Shown here in pieces: positions 39,102 through 50,740 of a stretch of DNA of 64,000 nt (the first letter of the stretch is position 1; each line of letters starts with the position of its first letter). The DNA is taken from NCBI RefSeq assembly GCF_000614125.1, contig NZ_BAKJ01000008.1, forward strand, positions 62,001 to 126,000. Reading direction: 5' to 3'. Position numbers and translations under genes: made by a program. The notes beneath the pieces were generated by a model. The model did no database searches, had not been told where the DNA came from, and saw only the letters and a program-made list of their open reading frames with translations. Source of the stretch: Bacteroides rodentium JCM 16496. Its GTDB lineage: Bacteria > Bacteroidota > Bacteroidia > Bacteroidales > Bacteroidaceae.

Positions 39102-41746
39102 ATGAAATTGAAGACAATCCTGCCAGTCGTGGCAGTTGCGGGAGTACTCATGTGTGAGCCTGCCGTATTGTTGCATGCCGGTACATCTGATTTTGCTTCT
39201 CCCGAAGCTATGGGATGGTTCCGTAAGAAAAAGAAGAGTGAAGCCAAGGATAGCGTTCAATCCAAGAGCGACTACGAGAAATTGACTGGTTCCGATGCTA
39301 TTGCCCGAAAGGGAATGTTCAATGTTTACCAGAAGAAGAGCGATTATTACTTTGAAGTGCCGGCAAGGTTGCTGGGACGTGATATGCTGGTAGTAAACAA
39401 ATTGCAGCGTGTTCCTTCCGAACTGAATGAGGCGGGCGTAAACCGCGGAACGAATTACGAAAACCAGATGGTACGCTTCGAATTGGACAAGGCTGCCGGC
39501 AAGTTGCTGGTGCGCCAGAGCCGTCCTCTTCCGTTGGCGCCGGATGAGGATGCCATACGGCAGTCCGTACTGGATAATTATATTTCTCCGCTGATAGCCG
39601 GCTTCAAGATAGAGGCGTTCAATAACGACTCTACGATGATAGTAGTCAAGGTGAACGACATTTATGATGGTACGGAGACGAGTATCAATAATGTCTTTAC
39701 GAATATCAATCTGGGAACTTCGGCCATCAAGAATCTCTCCCGCATTTTATCTATCAAAGCTTTTGAGAACAATGTGGTGGCTACTTCCGAGTTGACAACT
39801 AAGGTGACCGAGGGAACAACGACTGTGTTTGTTACGGTCGAAGTCAGTTCCTCTTTGTTGTTGTTGCCGGAGAAACCGATGATGGGACGTCTGGATAGTC
39901 CACGTGTAGGTTATTTTACCAATCCGTTATTGAATTACAGTGACGGTCAGCAGCGTGTAGACAAGAAACCGTTCATCACCCGCTGGCGTCTGGAACCGAA
40001 ACCGGAAGACCGGGAGCGTTACCTTCGCGGTGAATTGGTGGAACCTGCCAAGCCGATTGTGTTCTACATCGAGAACTCTACGCCCCGTCGTTGGCGGAAA
40101 TATATCAAGCAGGGAATCGAGGATTGGCAGGCTGCTTTTGAACGTGCCGGATTCAAGAATGCCATCGTTGCAAGGGAGCTGACGGACAGCATGAATGTGG
40201 ATAAGGATGACGTGAACTACTCCGTGCTGACCTACGCCGCCTCCACCAAAGCCAATGCCATGGGTCCCTCTATCCTCGACCCCCGTTCGGGCGAGATATT
40301 GGAAGCGGACATCATGTGGTGGCATAATGTACTGGGCATGCTCCAGGAATGGATTACAGTGCAAACCGGTGTCGTACGTCCCGAAGCAAGAGGAGTAAAG
40401 CTGCCGGATGAACTGATGGGTGATGCCATGCGTTTTGTGGCATGCCATGAAGTGGGTCACTCGCTGGGCTTGCGTCACAATATGATTGCTTCCTGGACTT
40501 TCCCGACAGATTCCCTGCGCTCCAAAACATTTACGGACCGTATGAATACCACTTCTTCCTCTATCATGGACTATGCACGTTTCAACTATGTGGCACAGCC
40601 GGGTGACGGTGTTACGGCACTTTCTCCCCATATCGGCCCGTATGATATGTTTGCCATAGAATACGGTTATCGTTGGTATGGTAAAGAAACCCCGGAGGCA
40701 GAGAAGGACTTGCTTGCCGACTTCCTGAGCCGTCATACAGACCGTTTATATAAATATAGTGAGGCGCAGGATGTACGTGATGCCGTAGACCCGCGTGCGC
40801 AGAATGAAGATTTGGGCGATGATGCCGTCCGCTCGTCCCTGCTGGGTATTGAGAACTTGAAGCGTATTGTTCCTCAAATCATCCAATGGACTACCACCGG
40901 CGAGAAGGGGCAGACTTATGAAGAAGCTTCCCGCCTATACTATGCGGTTATCAACCAATGGAACAATTATCTTTATCATGTATTGGCAAACATCGGTGGT
41001 ATCTATATAGAGAACACGGTTGTGGGAGACGGACAGAAAACCTATACTTTCGTAGAAAAAGAAAAGCAGCAAGCTGCCCTGAAGTTCCTGCTGGACGAAG
41101 TGCTGACCTATCCCAAATGGCTGTTCGACACGGAAGTGGGAGAGTACACCTACTTGCTACGCAACACTCCGCTGGGCGTAGTGGAGAATGCGCCGACACA
41201 AGTGTTGAAGAATGCCCAATCCTATATCCTTTGGGATTTGCTGGGCAACAACCGCCTGATGCGTATGTTGGAGAACGAATCGGTGAACGGCAAAAAGGCT
41301 TTCACGGTGTAGAGCTGATGGATGGCCTGCATCGCAACATCTTTGCCACTACGGAACGCGGTGCCTTGCCGGACGTCATGACACGTGCCTTGCAGAAGAA
41401 CTTCGTAGATGCGCTGATTACGGCAGCCGCCGAAAGCGAAGGAGTGAAGATAAACAAAAAACTGATGGACAACCATTTCTTGCTGGACCATCAGACTGCC
41501 TTTTGCAGTTGTGACGAGCATGCCGGTAAGACCTTGGATGCCGACCGTATGGGGGCCCACCGCGAACTGAACTTCTACGGTTCGCAGATAAACCGCGTAT
41601 CGGATGTCATCTCCGTGAAGCGTGGCGAGTTGCTCCGCATCAAGGAACTGCTTCAGAGCCGTTTGGGTACATCGGATATAGCCACTAAATATCATTATAA
41701 GGATCTGATTTTGCGTATCAATACGGCACTGGGGATTAAGGGTTAG
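39102..41746 (+). CDS. Zinc-dependent metalloprotease, DUF5117/DUF5118 type (frameshift near 41311)
   Basis: Exported metalloprotease of about 881 residues. The ATG at 39102 gives the signal MKLKTILPVVAVAGVLM...; the frame upstream of it has no sense as protein. N-terminal DUF5118-like domain, then DUF5117, then the zinc site HEVGHSLGLRHN (His 449), with SIMDYARFNYV downstream as the metzincin-type Met-turn. The long frame stops at 41312; adding one G (GTGTAG to GTGGTAG) continues VVELMDGLHRNIFATTERGA to 41746. Followed 34 bases later by susC- and susD-type genes, suggesting the operon degrades and takes up a peptide or glycoprotein product. That link is inferred. Confidence 0.85.
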
Positions 41747-41780
41747 GGATTAAGGATTAATTTAATTTTATATGTAACGC

Positions 41781-44700
41781 ATGAAAAAACGTGTATTAAT
41801 CGTTTTGTTATGCCTTGTAGGAGCTTTGTCATCTGCTTTTGCTGCAGAGAAAAAAGTCCAGGGCGTAGTAATATCTTCTGAGGATAACCTACCGCTTATC
41901 GGTGCTTCCGTCTATGTGACTGCGGAAGACTTGAAAAAGGCGGGAAGTGCTCAGACTACAATGGGGGTCATCACTGATGTGGATGGTCAGTTCTCTATCG
42001 CTATACCTGCGGGGATAACCCGTTTCTTTTGTAGCTACGTGGGGTATGACGTATTGGAAGTGAAGCTTGTTCCGGGAAAGGAACATTATGAAATAACACT
42101 TCATGCATCTTCCCAAATGCTCGATGCCGTTGTTGTGACGGGTTACCAGACGGTGGAGCGCCGCAAGCTGACGGCAGCGGTATCCAAACTGGATATATCG
42201 GACGAGACCATCGGTGCGGTAAAAAGTATCGACCAGGCGCTTGCCGGACAAATTGCCGGACTTTCTGTCAGCCCGACTTCCGGTGCTCCGGGTGCTCCGG
42301 CAAAGATACGCATTCGCGGTACCGCTTCATTGAATGGTACACAAGACCCTTTGTGGGTGCTGGACGGCATTCCTTTGGAGGGAACGGATGTTCCCGAACC
42401 GGATGAGCTGAATGACATCACCAACATGAAGCAATCTTCCATTGCAGGTCTGAATCCGGCAGATATTGAGAATATCACCATCCTGAAGGATGCGGCAGCT
42501 ACTGCCATCTATGGTGCGCGGGCAGCCAATGGCGTCATTGTGATTACAACAAAGAAGGGTAAGGTCGGTAAACCGGTTATCAGTTTCTCGTCCCGGTTTA
42601 CCTATACTCCTACATTGAGCCTTGACCGGTTGAACTTGCTGAACTCAGCGGAGAAAGTAGGATTGGAAATGGATATGATCCGTAACAACTATTCTCCTGA
42701 CAATCATAAAGGAGGCGTATATAATATTCTTTCCAATTACAATGAGTTGTCTGCTTTCCAGAATGGAGGATGGGATGCTTTGAGCAGTGATACACAAGCT
42801 GCCATCAACCGTTTGAAGAGTGTTAATACAAACTGGGGAGATATCCTTTTTCGCGATGCTTTCAGCCAGGAATATAACTTGAGCCTTTCCGGCGGTACGG
42901 AAAGGGTTACGTATTATACCTCTTTCGGCTATTATAAAGAGGATGGAAATGTGGACGGTGTGGGTATGGACCGTTTCAACTTGGTAGGAAAGACTTCCTA
43001 TAAGGTGAACAGTATACTGAAAGTGGGTGCCTCCATGTTTGCCAACCGTCGCAAAAATACCAATTACTTGACAGATGCATACGGTATGTCGAATCCCGTG
43101 TTCTATTCACGCAAGGCTAATCCGTATTTTGAACTTTATGACGGGAATGGCAACTATAATTACGACTATGATATTCAGAACAACACTGATAAGGATTTAG
43201 GATTCAACATCTTTGAAGAACGGCAGAACACGTCCAATGAAAGCGTGGTGAATTCTTTTTCATCTATATTTGATGCAGAGCTACGGTTCAATGACAAGTG
43301 GAAACTGACTTCCCAGTTTGGCTATCAGTTGGAAAAGACTTCCAGAGAAGAAATAGCGGACTGGGAAAGCTATGCCATGCGTTATTACTATAAGTTGAGC
43401 GAATACTCCCAGGGCGGAGAAACCAAACACTTCCTGCCCGAAGGAGGTATGCAGAAGTCTTATGAGAACTCCAATTCACAGATTACCTGGAAGGCGATGG
43501 GAGAATATCGCGACAGCTTCAATGATATTCATGAACTGGAAGTGATGGCGGGTACCGAGCTGCGCAAGACCTGGTATGAAACCTTGTTCTCGGCAGGGTA
43601 TGGCTTCGACCGCAAGACGTTGACGACCAAACCGGTGATTTTCCCCAACGAAAGTTACGCCACGTCTTTCCCGCTCCATCAGACGACTTATAAGGAGAAT
43701 GCTTATGTGTCTTTCTACTCTACGGCCTCCTACTCTTTATTGAACCGCTACACGGTGGGAGGAAGTATCCGTTTTGACGGTTCCGACCTTTTCGGTGTGG
43801 ATAAGAAGTACCGCTATCTTCCTCTTTATTCTGTCAGTGCCTTGTGGCGTCTGTCACAAGAACCGTTTATGCAGCAGGCCAAGTGGGTGGATAACCTGGT
43901 GTTCCGTGCATCTTACGGTCTGCAGGGAAATATTGACAAGAATACTTCTCCGTTCCTGCTGGGTACATATCGGTCGGAGAGTATTTTGCCCGGTGTGTCG
44001 GAAGATGTAATTATCATTAATTCCGCTCCCAACAAGAAGTTGCGTTGGGAAAAGACGCAGTCTGTCAATGCCGGCTTTGATTTTTCTGTATTGAACCAGG
44101 CTATCAATCTGAGCGTGGACTATTATTACCGTAAGGGTACCGATTTGATAGCTTTGCGCATGCTTCCTCTGGAGACGGGCTTTACTTCGATGAACGTCAA
44201 CTGGGCAAGTATGGAGAACAAAGGTGTGGAAATCAGCTTGTCTACCCGTAACATAACGACAAAGAACTTCTCCTGGTACACAAATTTCAATTTTGCCTAT
44301 AACGGTAATAAGGTATTGCAGGAAAACATACCGGAGCAGCAGACCACTCCGGGACGTGAAGGCTATCCCGTAGGGGCAATTTTCGCACTGAAGACTGCGG
44401 GAGTGAATAAGGAAACCGGTAATATGATGTTCTATAATCCGGAGGGAGAGAAAGTGACCTTGAAGGAGCTTTACCGCCTGAAGGACGAGTGGGGGATAGG
44501 TATTGCCTCTTCCGATGTAACTGCAGCCGAAGAGAGAACCTTTTATTCGTATATCGGGAGTAGCGATGCTCCTTATACGGGAGGTTTGATTAATACCTTC
44601 AGCTATAAAAACTGGGAGCTGAATGTCAATTTCTCTTTGACGTTTGGCGGGTACGTACGTACGCAGCCTCTTATGACATCATCAATCCGGATTATGGCAA

Positions 44701-45073
44701 GAACTATAATGCGGATGTGCTGAACCGCTGGACTCCGGAAAACCCGAATGCGGAGCTCCCGGCATTTATGCTGAGTGCTTCCAGCCCGGAAGAGTATTCC
44801 TGGTATGATTCTAAAACCATCTGGAGGGATTTGGATATCTGGGTGAAGAAGCTGAACTACGTACGTTTGCAGAATCTGCGTCTGGGTTACCGTATCCCTG
44901 AGCTCCTGACAAAGCGTTTGGGAATGAACTCGGCAACGGTATCTGTTGAGGGACGCAATCTCTTCGTGTTTGGTTCGGGATATAATAACTACATGGATCC
45001 GGAGTCGATGTACAATCCTTATGCAACTCCCGTACCCAAGTCGGTTACATTCAGTTTGAACTTGAATTTCTAA
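41781..45073 (+). CDS. SusC/RagA-type TonB-dependent receptor (frameshift near 44668)
   Basis: About 1097 residues after repair. Signal peptide (..SSAFAAEKK), carboxypeptidase-like domain, plug with KIRIRGTASLNGTQDPLWVL and ILKDAAATAIYGARAANGVI, long barrel ending FSLNLNF. The frame breaks after VRTQPL; restoring one T (cctctta to ccttctta) gives RTQPSYDIINPDYGKNYNAD and joins the 3' frame. Paired with the SusD-type gene 20 bases downstream. Because it follows a metalloprotease, its cargo may be peptides or glycopeptides rather than polysaccharide, but cargo cannot be read from sequence. Confidence 0.9.
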
Positions 45074-45092
45074 CTTCAAAAGCAGAAAGAAA

Positions 45093-46430
45093 ATGAAGAA
45101 AACAATAAGTCTGATGATAATGGCCTGCATGCTTCTGCTTGCGGCATGCGACAACTATCTGGATATACAGCCTACCGGTAGCGTCATTCCCAACTCTTTG
45201 GCTGAGTATAGGGCATTGCTTACCCGTTCGTATAAGGATGTGAGTAAATACAGTGACCGGGGGAAGGCCTGCTTCCGTTCCGACGAGATGCAGGTGCGGG
45301 ATAATGAATATGACCAAAATTATTATATGGATATAGAGCGCTGGAACGACCTTGCTCCCAATGCCTATACCTCATCGTTTGAATGGGCCAAGTATTACAA
45401 TGTGCTTTTTATTGCCAATCATGTCATTGAGAGCAGAAGTGATATCAAGGAAGGCACTGAGGAAGAGGTAAACCAGCTTGTAGGAGAAGCGTATATGCTC
45501 CGTGCTTATGTACATTTCTTATTGGTAAATCTCTATGGACAGCCCTATACTAAGGAGGGAGCTTTGGATACCAAATCGGTGCCGCTGAAATTGGATACGG
45601 ATTTGGAGAAAGTCCTGAAACGCAATACGGTGGAAGAAGTTTATACTTCCATCCAAGCAGATATTGACGAGGCACGCAAACTGGTCACGAAGGCAGAATG
45701 GGAACAGAGATATTCATATCGTTTCAATGCGGCTTCGGTAGAGGCGTTTCAGTCACGCGTGTCCCTTTACAAGGGCGAGTGGCAGGCGGCTTGGGATGCT
45801 GCTGAGGCAGTGCTTGCCGTGAAGTCTGTATTGGTAGATTTGAATGATGCCGCTGCAACTCTTCCTAACAGTTATAATTCCGTGGAAAATATTACTCCGC
45901 TGGAGACACCTCTGAGCAGTACAATCAATGGGGCTGCTCTGGCTACTCCGGTTTTTCTCTCCCTTTATGCTGAGAACGACCTTCGACTGGACAAATATTT
46001 TGCTGAAACGGATGAAAAAGGTTTCCGGAAGAGCAGGAAGGCGGGAAGCAACAACTACTTGTGTACTTTCCGTGTGGGTGAAATGTATCTGACGGCTGCT
46101 GAGGCTGCTGCCCGACTTGGAGAACTGTCTCAGGCACGTACCCGCCTGCTGGAACTGATGCGGAAACGTTATGCACCGGAGGCCTACGAAGCGAAATCCG
46201 TTGTTGTCAATGCCATGGATAAGGAAGCGTTGGTACAGGAAATATTAGATGAACGTGCCCGTGAACTTGCTTTTGAAGGACATCGCTGGTTTGACCTTCG
46301 TCGTTCCACCCGTCCGCGTTTGGAGAAAGTGCTTGATGGCAAAACCTTTGTGCTCGAAGAAAACGATGCCCGCTATACACTAGCTATTCCTAAGGAAGCG
46401 ATTGAGGCTAACCCGGGACTACTGAATTAA
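45093..46430 (+). CDS. SusD/RagB-type outer-membrane lipoprotein
   Basis: 445 residues, lipobox LLAAC (Cys 19). SusD landmarks: VGEAYMLRAYVHFLLVNLYG, FRVGEMYLTAAEAAARLGEL and DERARELAFEGHRWFDLRRS. Surface partner of the SusC-type receptor immediately upstream; last gene of the metalloprotease-SusC-SusD operon. Ligand unknown. Confidence 0.92.
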   Translation: MKKTISLMIMACMLLLAACDNYLDIQPTGSVIPNSLAEYRALLTRSYKDVSKYSDRGKACFRSDEMQVRDNEYDQNYYMDIERWNDLAPNAYTSSFEWAKYYNVLFIANHVIESRSDIKEGTEEEVNQLVGEAYMLRAYVHFLLVNLYGQPYTKEGALDTKSVPLKLDTDLEKVLKRNTVEEVYTSIQADIDEARKLVTKAEWEQRYSYRFNAASVEAFQSRVSLYKGEWQAAWDAAEAVLAVKSVLVDLNDAAATLPNSYNSVENITPLETPLSSTINGAALATPVFLSLYAENDLRLDKYFAETDEKGFRKSRKAGSNNYLCTFRVGEMYLTAAEAAARLGELSQARTRLLELMRKRYAPEAYEAKSVVVNAMDKEALVQEILDERARELAFEGHRWFDLRRSTRPRLEKVLDGKTFVLEENDARYTLAIPKEAIEANPGLLN

Positions 46431-46589
46431 CGGTTATTGGGTGGAATTAAACAAGAGAAGGTGTGTCACGGTCGTAATATTGCCGCTTTTATCACGAAGC
46501 ATTATGGCTTTCCGGGCGAAACATTGCCACTTTGGAGACGGGAAATAGAACGGTCTTTAGCGTTGTTTGTCCGTTCTTTTCTTCTCCAA

Positions 46590-47053
46590 GGGCTCATTTG
46601 GGACTCAAGGTTCACTATAGGCGTCCCGGAGATGTGCTTTGGATTCTGTTGAAACGATAAGATGCTTATTATCAGTGTGCTAAGATTTGTGCGTTCGTTT
46701 TGTCTTGTAGCATGTTTTTACTTGCTTCTGCTATCTTCCTTTTTTGTGTGTAATCATTTTTAATCGTCATATATCCTTTTGCTTTTCTTCGTCACATAGT
46801 CCGCTATGCTCCTGCTGTAAAACGGATAAAAATCCTCGGGAACAACTTTCGGAAACAACTGAAATAAAATCAAGAGGGGGTGTCATCTGTGTGCCGTCGG
46901 TCGTTTTGACCTTCACCTTCGATGCGGATTTTCTTTGCGTCTTTCGGTTATACCCCGTCTCCTTAATAAAATGATTTAACAAATAATACCTGTCCCTCCT
47001 CTGTCTTTGCTACGGCAAAAGCCTATAGTGAGCCTTGAGCCCAAGATGAGCCC
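46590..47053. repeat. Pair of 32-bp imperfect inverted repeats (28/32) 400 bp apart
   Basis: 46590-46621 starts GGGCTCATTTGGGACTCAAG and ends CACTATAGG; 47022-47053 is its reverse complement with four mismatches. The 400 bases between have no gene. Possibly the ends of a degenerate non-autonomous element. Confidence 0.7.
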
Positions 47054-47600
47054 TACACACTGTTTTTCTTCTTTCACTTTGCAGGTATGTTGCTGATTGT
47101 GAGTGATGTATGGTTTTCTTGGCTCGAACCTTGAAAAAATGTTGTTCGGTGGCTTGTCACATAATCCCTTATCCCACTTTCCTGCCTTGATTGCGAAAAA
47201 TCATTATATTCGTCATTCATGACCTGTGGAAAGAATCATCAACTACTCGGCAGACAGTCTATCTATGCAAAGTGACGGCTGCTCACCTTGCCGGAAACTC
47301 GAAAGCGATGCTTATCCCGCTATCCCGAGGGGGTGTGTCAAAATTCACCATGTGGTGAATACCAGTTTCGATACATCCTCTTTTTATTTCTGCAAAGAAA
47401 AATATATTCAGCTTATCGACAAACTTTAATAGAATTAATAGAAAAGGCAATCAAGCATATCAGACGAGATTTTATTTTTCTCTCTTCTTTCTATGATTAT
47501 ATATAAGGACTACAGCGACTTTTTTGCAACCATTAATGGAGAGCGGTTATATGAATATAAAAGATTGGGGGAGTAAGAGGGGGAGTAGTAGAAAAAGAAA

Positions 47601-47635
47601 AGTCCCTGAATTATTGAAATTCAAGGACTTAAATA
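47601..47635 (-). terminator. Rho-independent terminator after tRNA-Ala
   Basis: On the minus strand AAGTCCTTGAATT pairs with AATTCAGGGACTT (one G-U) over a short loop, followed by TTCTTTTTC; about 20 bases beyond the tRNA 3' end. Confidence 0.65.
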
Positions 47636-47654
47636 ATTGTTTTTAATGGTTCTG

Positions 47655-47728
47655 TGGAGCGTATGAGACTCGAACTCATCACCTCGACACTGCCAGTGTC
47701 GCGCTCTAGCCAGATGAGCTAACGCCCC
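47655..47728 (-). tRNA. tRNA-Ala (anticodon GGC)
   Basis: 74 nt on the minus strand. Acceptor GGGGCGT pairs with ACGCTCC (one G-U), anticodon arm CGACA-CTGGCAG-TGTCG gives anticodon GGC, T-arm ATGAG-TTCGAGT-CTCAT. Discriminator A; CCA is not encoded, as is usual in this group. Confidence 0.95.
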
Positions 47729-47831
47729 GTTGCTAACGTTTGCAGGCTTGCTTTCGTTTTTGATGGTGCAAATATAATGCATTATTCTGAAATAATTGCT
47801 ATGTTTGCGAAAGAATTTGAAAAAATAAGTT

Positions 47832-48137
47832 ATGCTGATATATAATACCACTTATCATGTAGAGGAAGGAGAAGACAAAAACTTCCTGATATGGATGCAG
47901 GAACACTATCTTCCCGAGGTAGAAAAGAACGGAACATTGTATGCTCCACGTATAGCCCGTATCTTGAGTCATATTGAGGAAGGAAGCATCTGCTATTCTG
48001 TTCAGTTTGAGGTAGAAAACTCTGCCAAACTGCATCGTTGGCATCAAGAGCAGGGAGTGAAACTGAACGAGGAACTACTGAATATCTTTAAAGATAAAGT
48101 GATTGGCTTTCCTACATTGATGGAGGTAATAGTGTGA
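47832..48137 (+). CDS. DUF4286 family protein
   Basis: Small soluble protein, 101 residues ([20 protein letters not shown]...), matching the DUF4286 family by overall pattern; role unknown. Its stop overlaps the GTG start of ruvC (GTGTGATA), so the two are translated together. This DUF4286-ruvC pairing is common in Bacteroides as I recall it. Confidence 0.8.
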   Translation: MLIYNTTYHVEEGEDKNFLIWMQEHYLPEVEKNGTLYAPRIARILSHIEEGSICYSVQFEVENSAKLHRWHQEQGVKLNEELLNIFKDKVIGFPTLMEVIV

Positions 48138-48702
48138 TACAGCCGGTCAAAGAGAAAATAATATTGGGTATAGACCTGGTACCACCATTATGGGGTATGG
48201 CGTATTGCGTGTGGCAGGTGTCAAGCCGGAAATGATAGCCATGGGAATTATCGACCTCCGCAAATTTGGAGACCACTATCTGAAGCTGCGCCATATTCAT
48301 GAACGGGTACTGAGCATCATAGAGAGCTATTTGCCGGACGAGCTCGCTATTGAGGCCCCTTTCTTCGGAAAGAATGTACAGTCCATGTTGAAGCTGGGGC
48401 GTGCGCAAGGCGTAGCAATGGCAGCTGCTTTGAGCAGGGATATTCCCATTACGGAATATGCTCCTTTAAAAATAAAGATGGCCATCACCGGAAACGGACA
48501 AGCATCCAAGGAACAGGTGGCGGACATGTTGCAGCGTATGCTGCATTTTCCTAAAGAGGATATGCCTACTTTTATGGATGCAACGGACGGGCTTGCTGCT
48601 GCCTATTGTCACTTTCTGCAGATGGGGCGGCCCACGGTGGAGAAAGGCTATCATGGTTGGAAAGACTTTATTGCCAAAAATCCGGATAAGGTGAAGAAGT
48701 GA
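48134..48702 (+). CDS. ruvC: Holliday junction resolvase RuvC (frameshift near 48173)
   Basis: RuvC endonuclease, 189 residues after repair. GTG start at 48134 overlaps the DUF4286 stop. Reads [14 protein letters not shown], then the frame slips; adding one C (gacctgg to gaccctgg) restores [18 protein letters not shown], the first catalytic Asp motif. Others: [10 protein letters not shown] (Glu) and [13 protein letters not shown] (Asp pair). Resolves recombination intermediates with RuvAB. Loss of ruvC would be harmful, so a sequencing error is the likely cause of the break. Confidence 0.9.
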
Positions 48703-48736
48703 TAAGAATTGAAATGTAGAATCTAAAAATAATATT

Positions 48737-50733
48737 ATGAAATTGAATGAACTTGCTATCATTGGAGTGGCTGCAACGACGGTTGTAAGCTGTACTCCCG
48801 CGAAGACGGAGTATGCTTCGTACGAACTTTACCCTGTCCGTTCGGGTAGTTTGACAGAGATGGAATATACACCTGCTGCCACGCAATTCACATTGTGGGC
48901 ACCTACGGCGGATGAAGTTCGCCTGATGCTGTTCGAAGCAGGAGACGGAGGGCATGCCTATGAAACTATTTCAATGGAACCCTCTGAAGAAGGAACTTGG
49001 AAAACTAAAGTTGAAAAGGACCTGATGGGTAAATTCTACACATTCAATGTGAAAATCAATGATAAGTGGCTGGGGGACACTCCGGGTATCAATGCCAAAG
49101 CTGTAGGGGTGAATGGAAAGCGTGCCGCCATCATCGACATGAAATCCACGGACCCCGAAGGATGGGCAGATGATAAACGTCCGGCATTGGCCTCTCCTGC
49201 CGATGTGATTCTTTATGAAATGCACCATCGTGATATGTCCATCGACCCGTCGTCGGGCATTGAGCATAAAGGAAAGTTCCTGGCACTGACAGAACAAGGG
49301 ACGGTAAGTCCCGACAAGCTGGCAACCGGCATTGACCATCTGAAAGAATTGGGGGTGACACATGTACATCTCCTTCCGTCTTATGACTATGCCTCCGTTG
49401 ATGAGACAAAGCTGGACGAGAACAAGTATAATTGGGGATATGATCCGCAGAATTACAATGTGCCTGATGGCTCTTATTCTACCGACCCCTACAAACCGGA
49501 TGTTCGTATCCGGGAATTCAAGCAGATGGTGCAGGCTTTGCACAAAGCAGGTATCCGTGTTGTTCTGGATGTGGTGTATAACCATACTTTCAATACATCC
49601 GACAGTAATTTCGAACGTACGGTTCCGGGATACTTTTACCGTCAGCGACCGGACGGAACGTATGCAGACGGTTCGGCTTGTGGCAATGAAACTGCCAGCA
49701 ACCGTCCGATGATGCGTAAATACATGATAGAGTCTGTATTACATTGGATTAATGAATATCACATTGACGGCTTCCGTTTTGACCTGATGGGTATCCATGA
49801 CATCGAGACAATGAACGAAATCCGTAAGGCGGCAACGTCTGTAGATCCGACTATATTTATATATGGTGAAGGATGGGCGGCATCGGCTCCACAGATGGCA
49901 GAAGATTCTCTGGCAATGAAAGCCAATACTTATAAGATGCCGGGTGTTGCTGCTTTCTCTGACGAAATGCGTGATGCTTTGCGCGGTCCGTTCAATGACA
50001 ATCATCAAGGTGCTTTCCTTGCCGGATTGCCGGGAGGAGAGGAGAGCATAAAGTTTGGTATTGTAGGAGCCATCAGGCATCCGCAAGTAAATAATGACTC
50101 TGTGAATTATAGTAAGGCTCCGTGGGCGGAACAACCTACACAGATGATCAGCTATGTTTCCTGCCATGATGATATGTGCTTGGTGGATAGGCTGAAAGCA
50201 AGTATCCCGGGTATTACTCCCGTAGAATTGGCAAAGCTTGACAAACTGGCGCAAACAGCCGTATTCACTTCCCAAGGTGTACCGTTTATTTATGCCGGTG
50301 AGGAAGTGATGCGTGACAAGAAGGGAGTGCACAATAGTTTTGAGAGTCCCGATTCCATCAATGCGATTGATTGGAGACGAAAGGCGGAGCATGCAGATGT
50401 ATTTGCTTATTATAAAGGTTGATACAGCTTCGTAAGAAGCATCCGGCTTTCCGTATGGGTGATGCGGATTTGGTGCGTAAGCATTTGGAGTTCCTGCCGG
50501 TTGACGGCAGCAATGTGGTGGTTTACCGTCTGAAAGAAAATGCCAACGGTGATGCATGGGGAGATATTATAGTAGTCTTGAATGCCCGTAAGGAGCCTGC
50601 CAAACTTACCGTACCCGAAGGTAAATATACAGTGGTCTGCAAGGATGGCTTTATCAATGAACAAGGTTTGGGCACACTGTACGGCCCCGAAGTTGTTGTT
50701 CCGGCCCAATCGGCACTGATTATGTATAAATGA
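48737..50733 (+). CDS. Type I pullulanase, GH13 lipoprotein (frameshift near 50421)
   Basis: About 665 residues after repair. Lipoprotein signal with VVSC (Cys 19), a CBM48-like N-domain (ATQFTLWAPTADEVRLMLFE), then the type I pullulanase signature YNWGYDP (about residue 231), VVLDVVYNHTF, nucleophile Asp 349 in GFRFDLMG, acid/base Glu 378 in IYGEGW and SCHDDMCL. Cleaves alpha-1,6 branches of pullulan/starch. The frame ends at YYKG-stop; adding one T (ggttg to ggtttg) gives YYKGLIQLRKKHPAFRMGDA and the C-terminal domain. Downstream of ruvC, separate from the sus locus but related in substrate. Confidence 0.9.
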
Positions 50734-50740
50734 TGATTGG

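Larger units (their letters stand above)
46431..47654. other. Gene-poor region between susD-type gene and tRNA-Ala
   Basis: 1.2 kb with no supportable gene. Short frames (46437-46652, 46744-46974, 47226-47429) look non-protein-like. It contains a 32-bp imperfect inverted repeat pair (46590-46621, 47022-47053), an 18-bp palindrome (47343-47360) and the tRNA terminator (47601-47635). It may be the decayed remains of a mobile element beside the tRNA. Confidence 0.6.

Noticed and set aside
41731..41761. Short GGATTAA repeats after the metalloprotease
   Set aside because: Only a few degenerate copies; simple intergenic sequence with no clear function.
46437..46652. Small open frame after the susD-type gene
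   Set aside because: It runs into the left arm of the inverted repeat pair and has no recognisable protein features.
48134..48702. Programmed frameshifting in ruvC and the other split genes
   Set aside because: No shared slippery heptamer or downstream structure was noticed, and each break is explained by one missing base in a short run.
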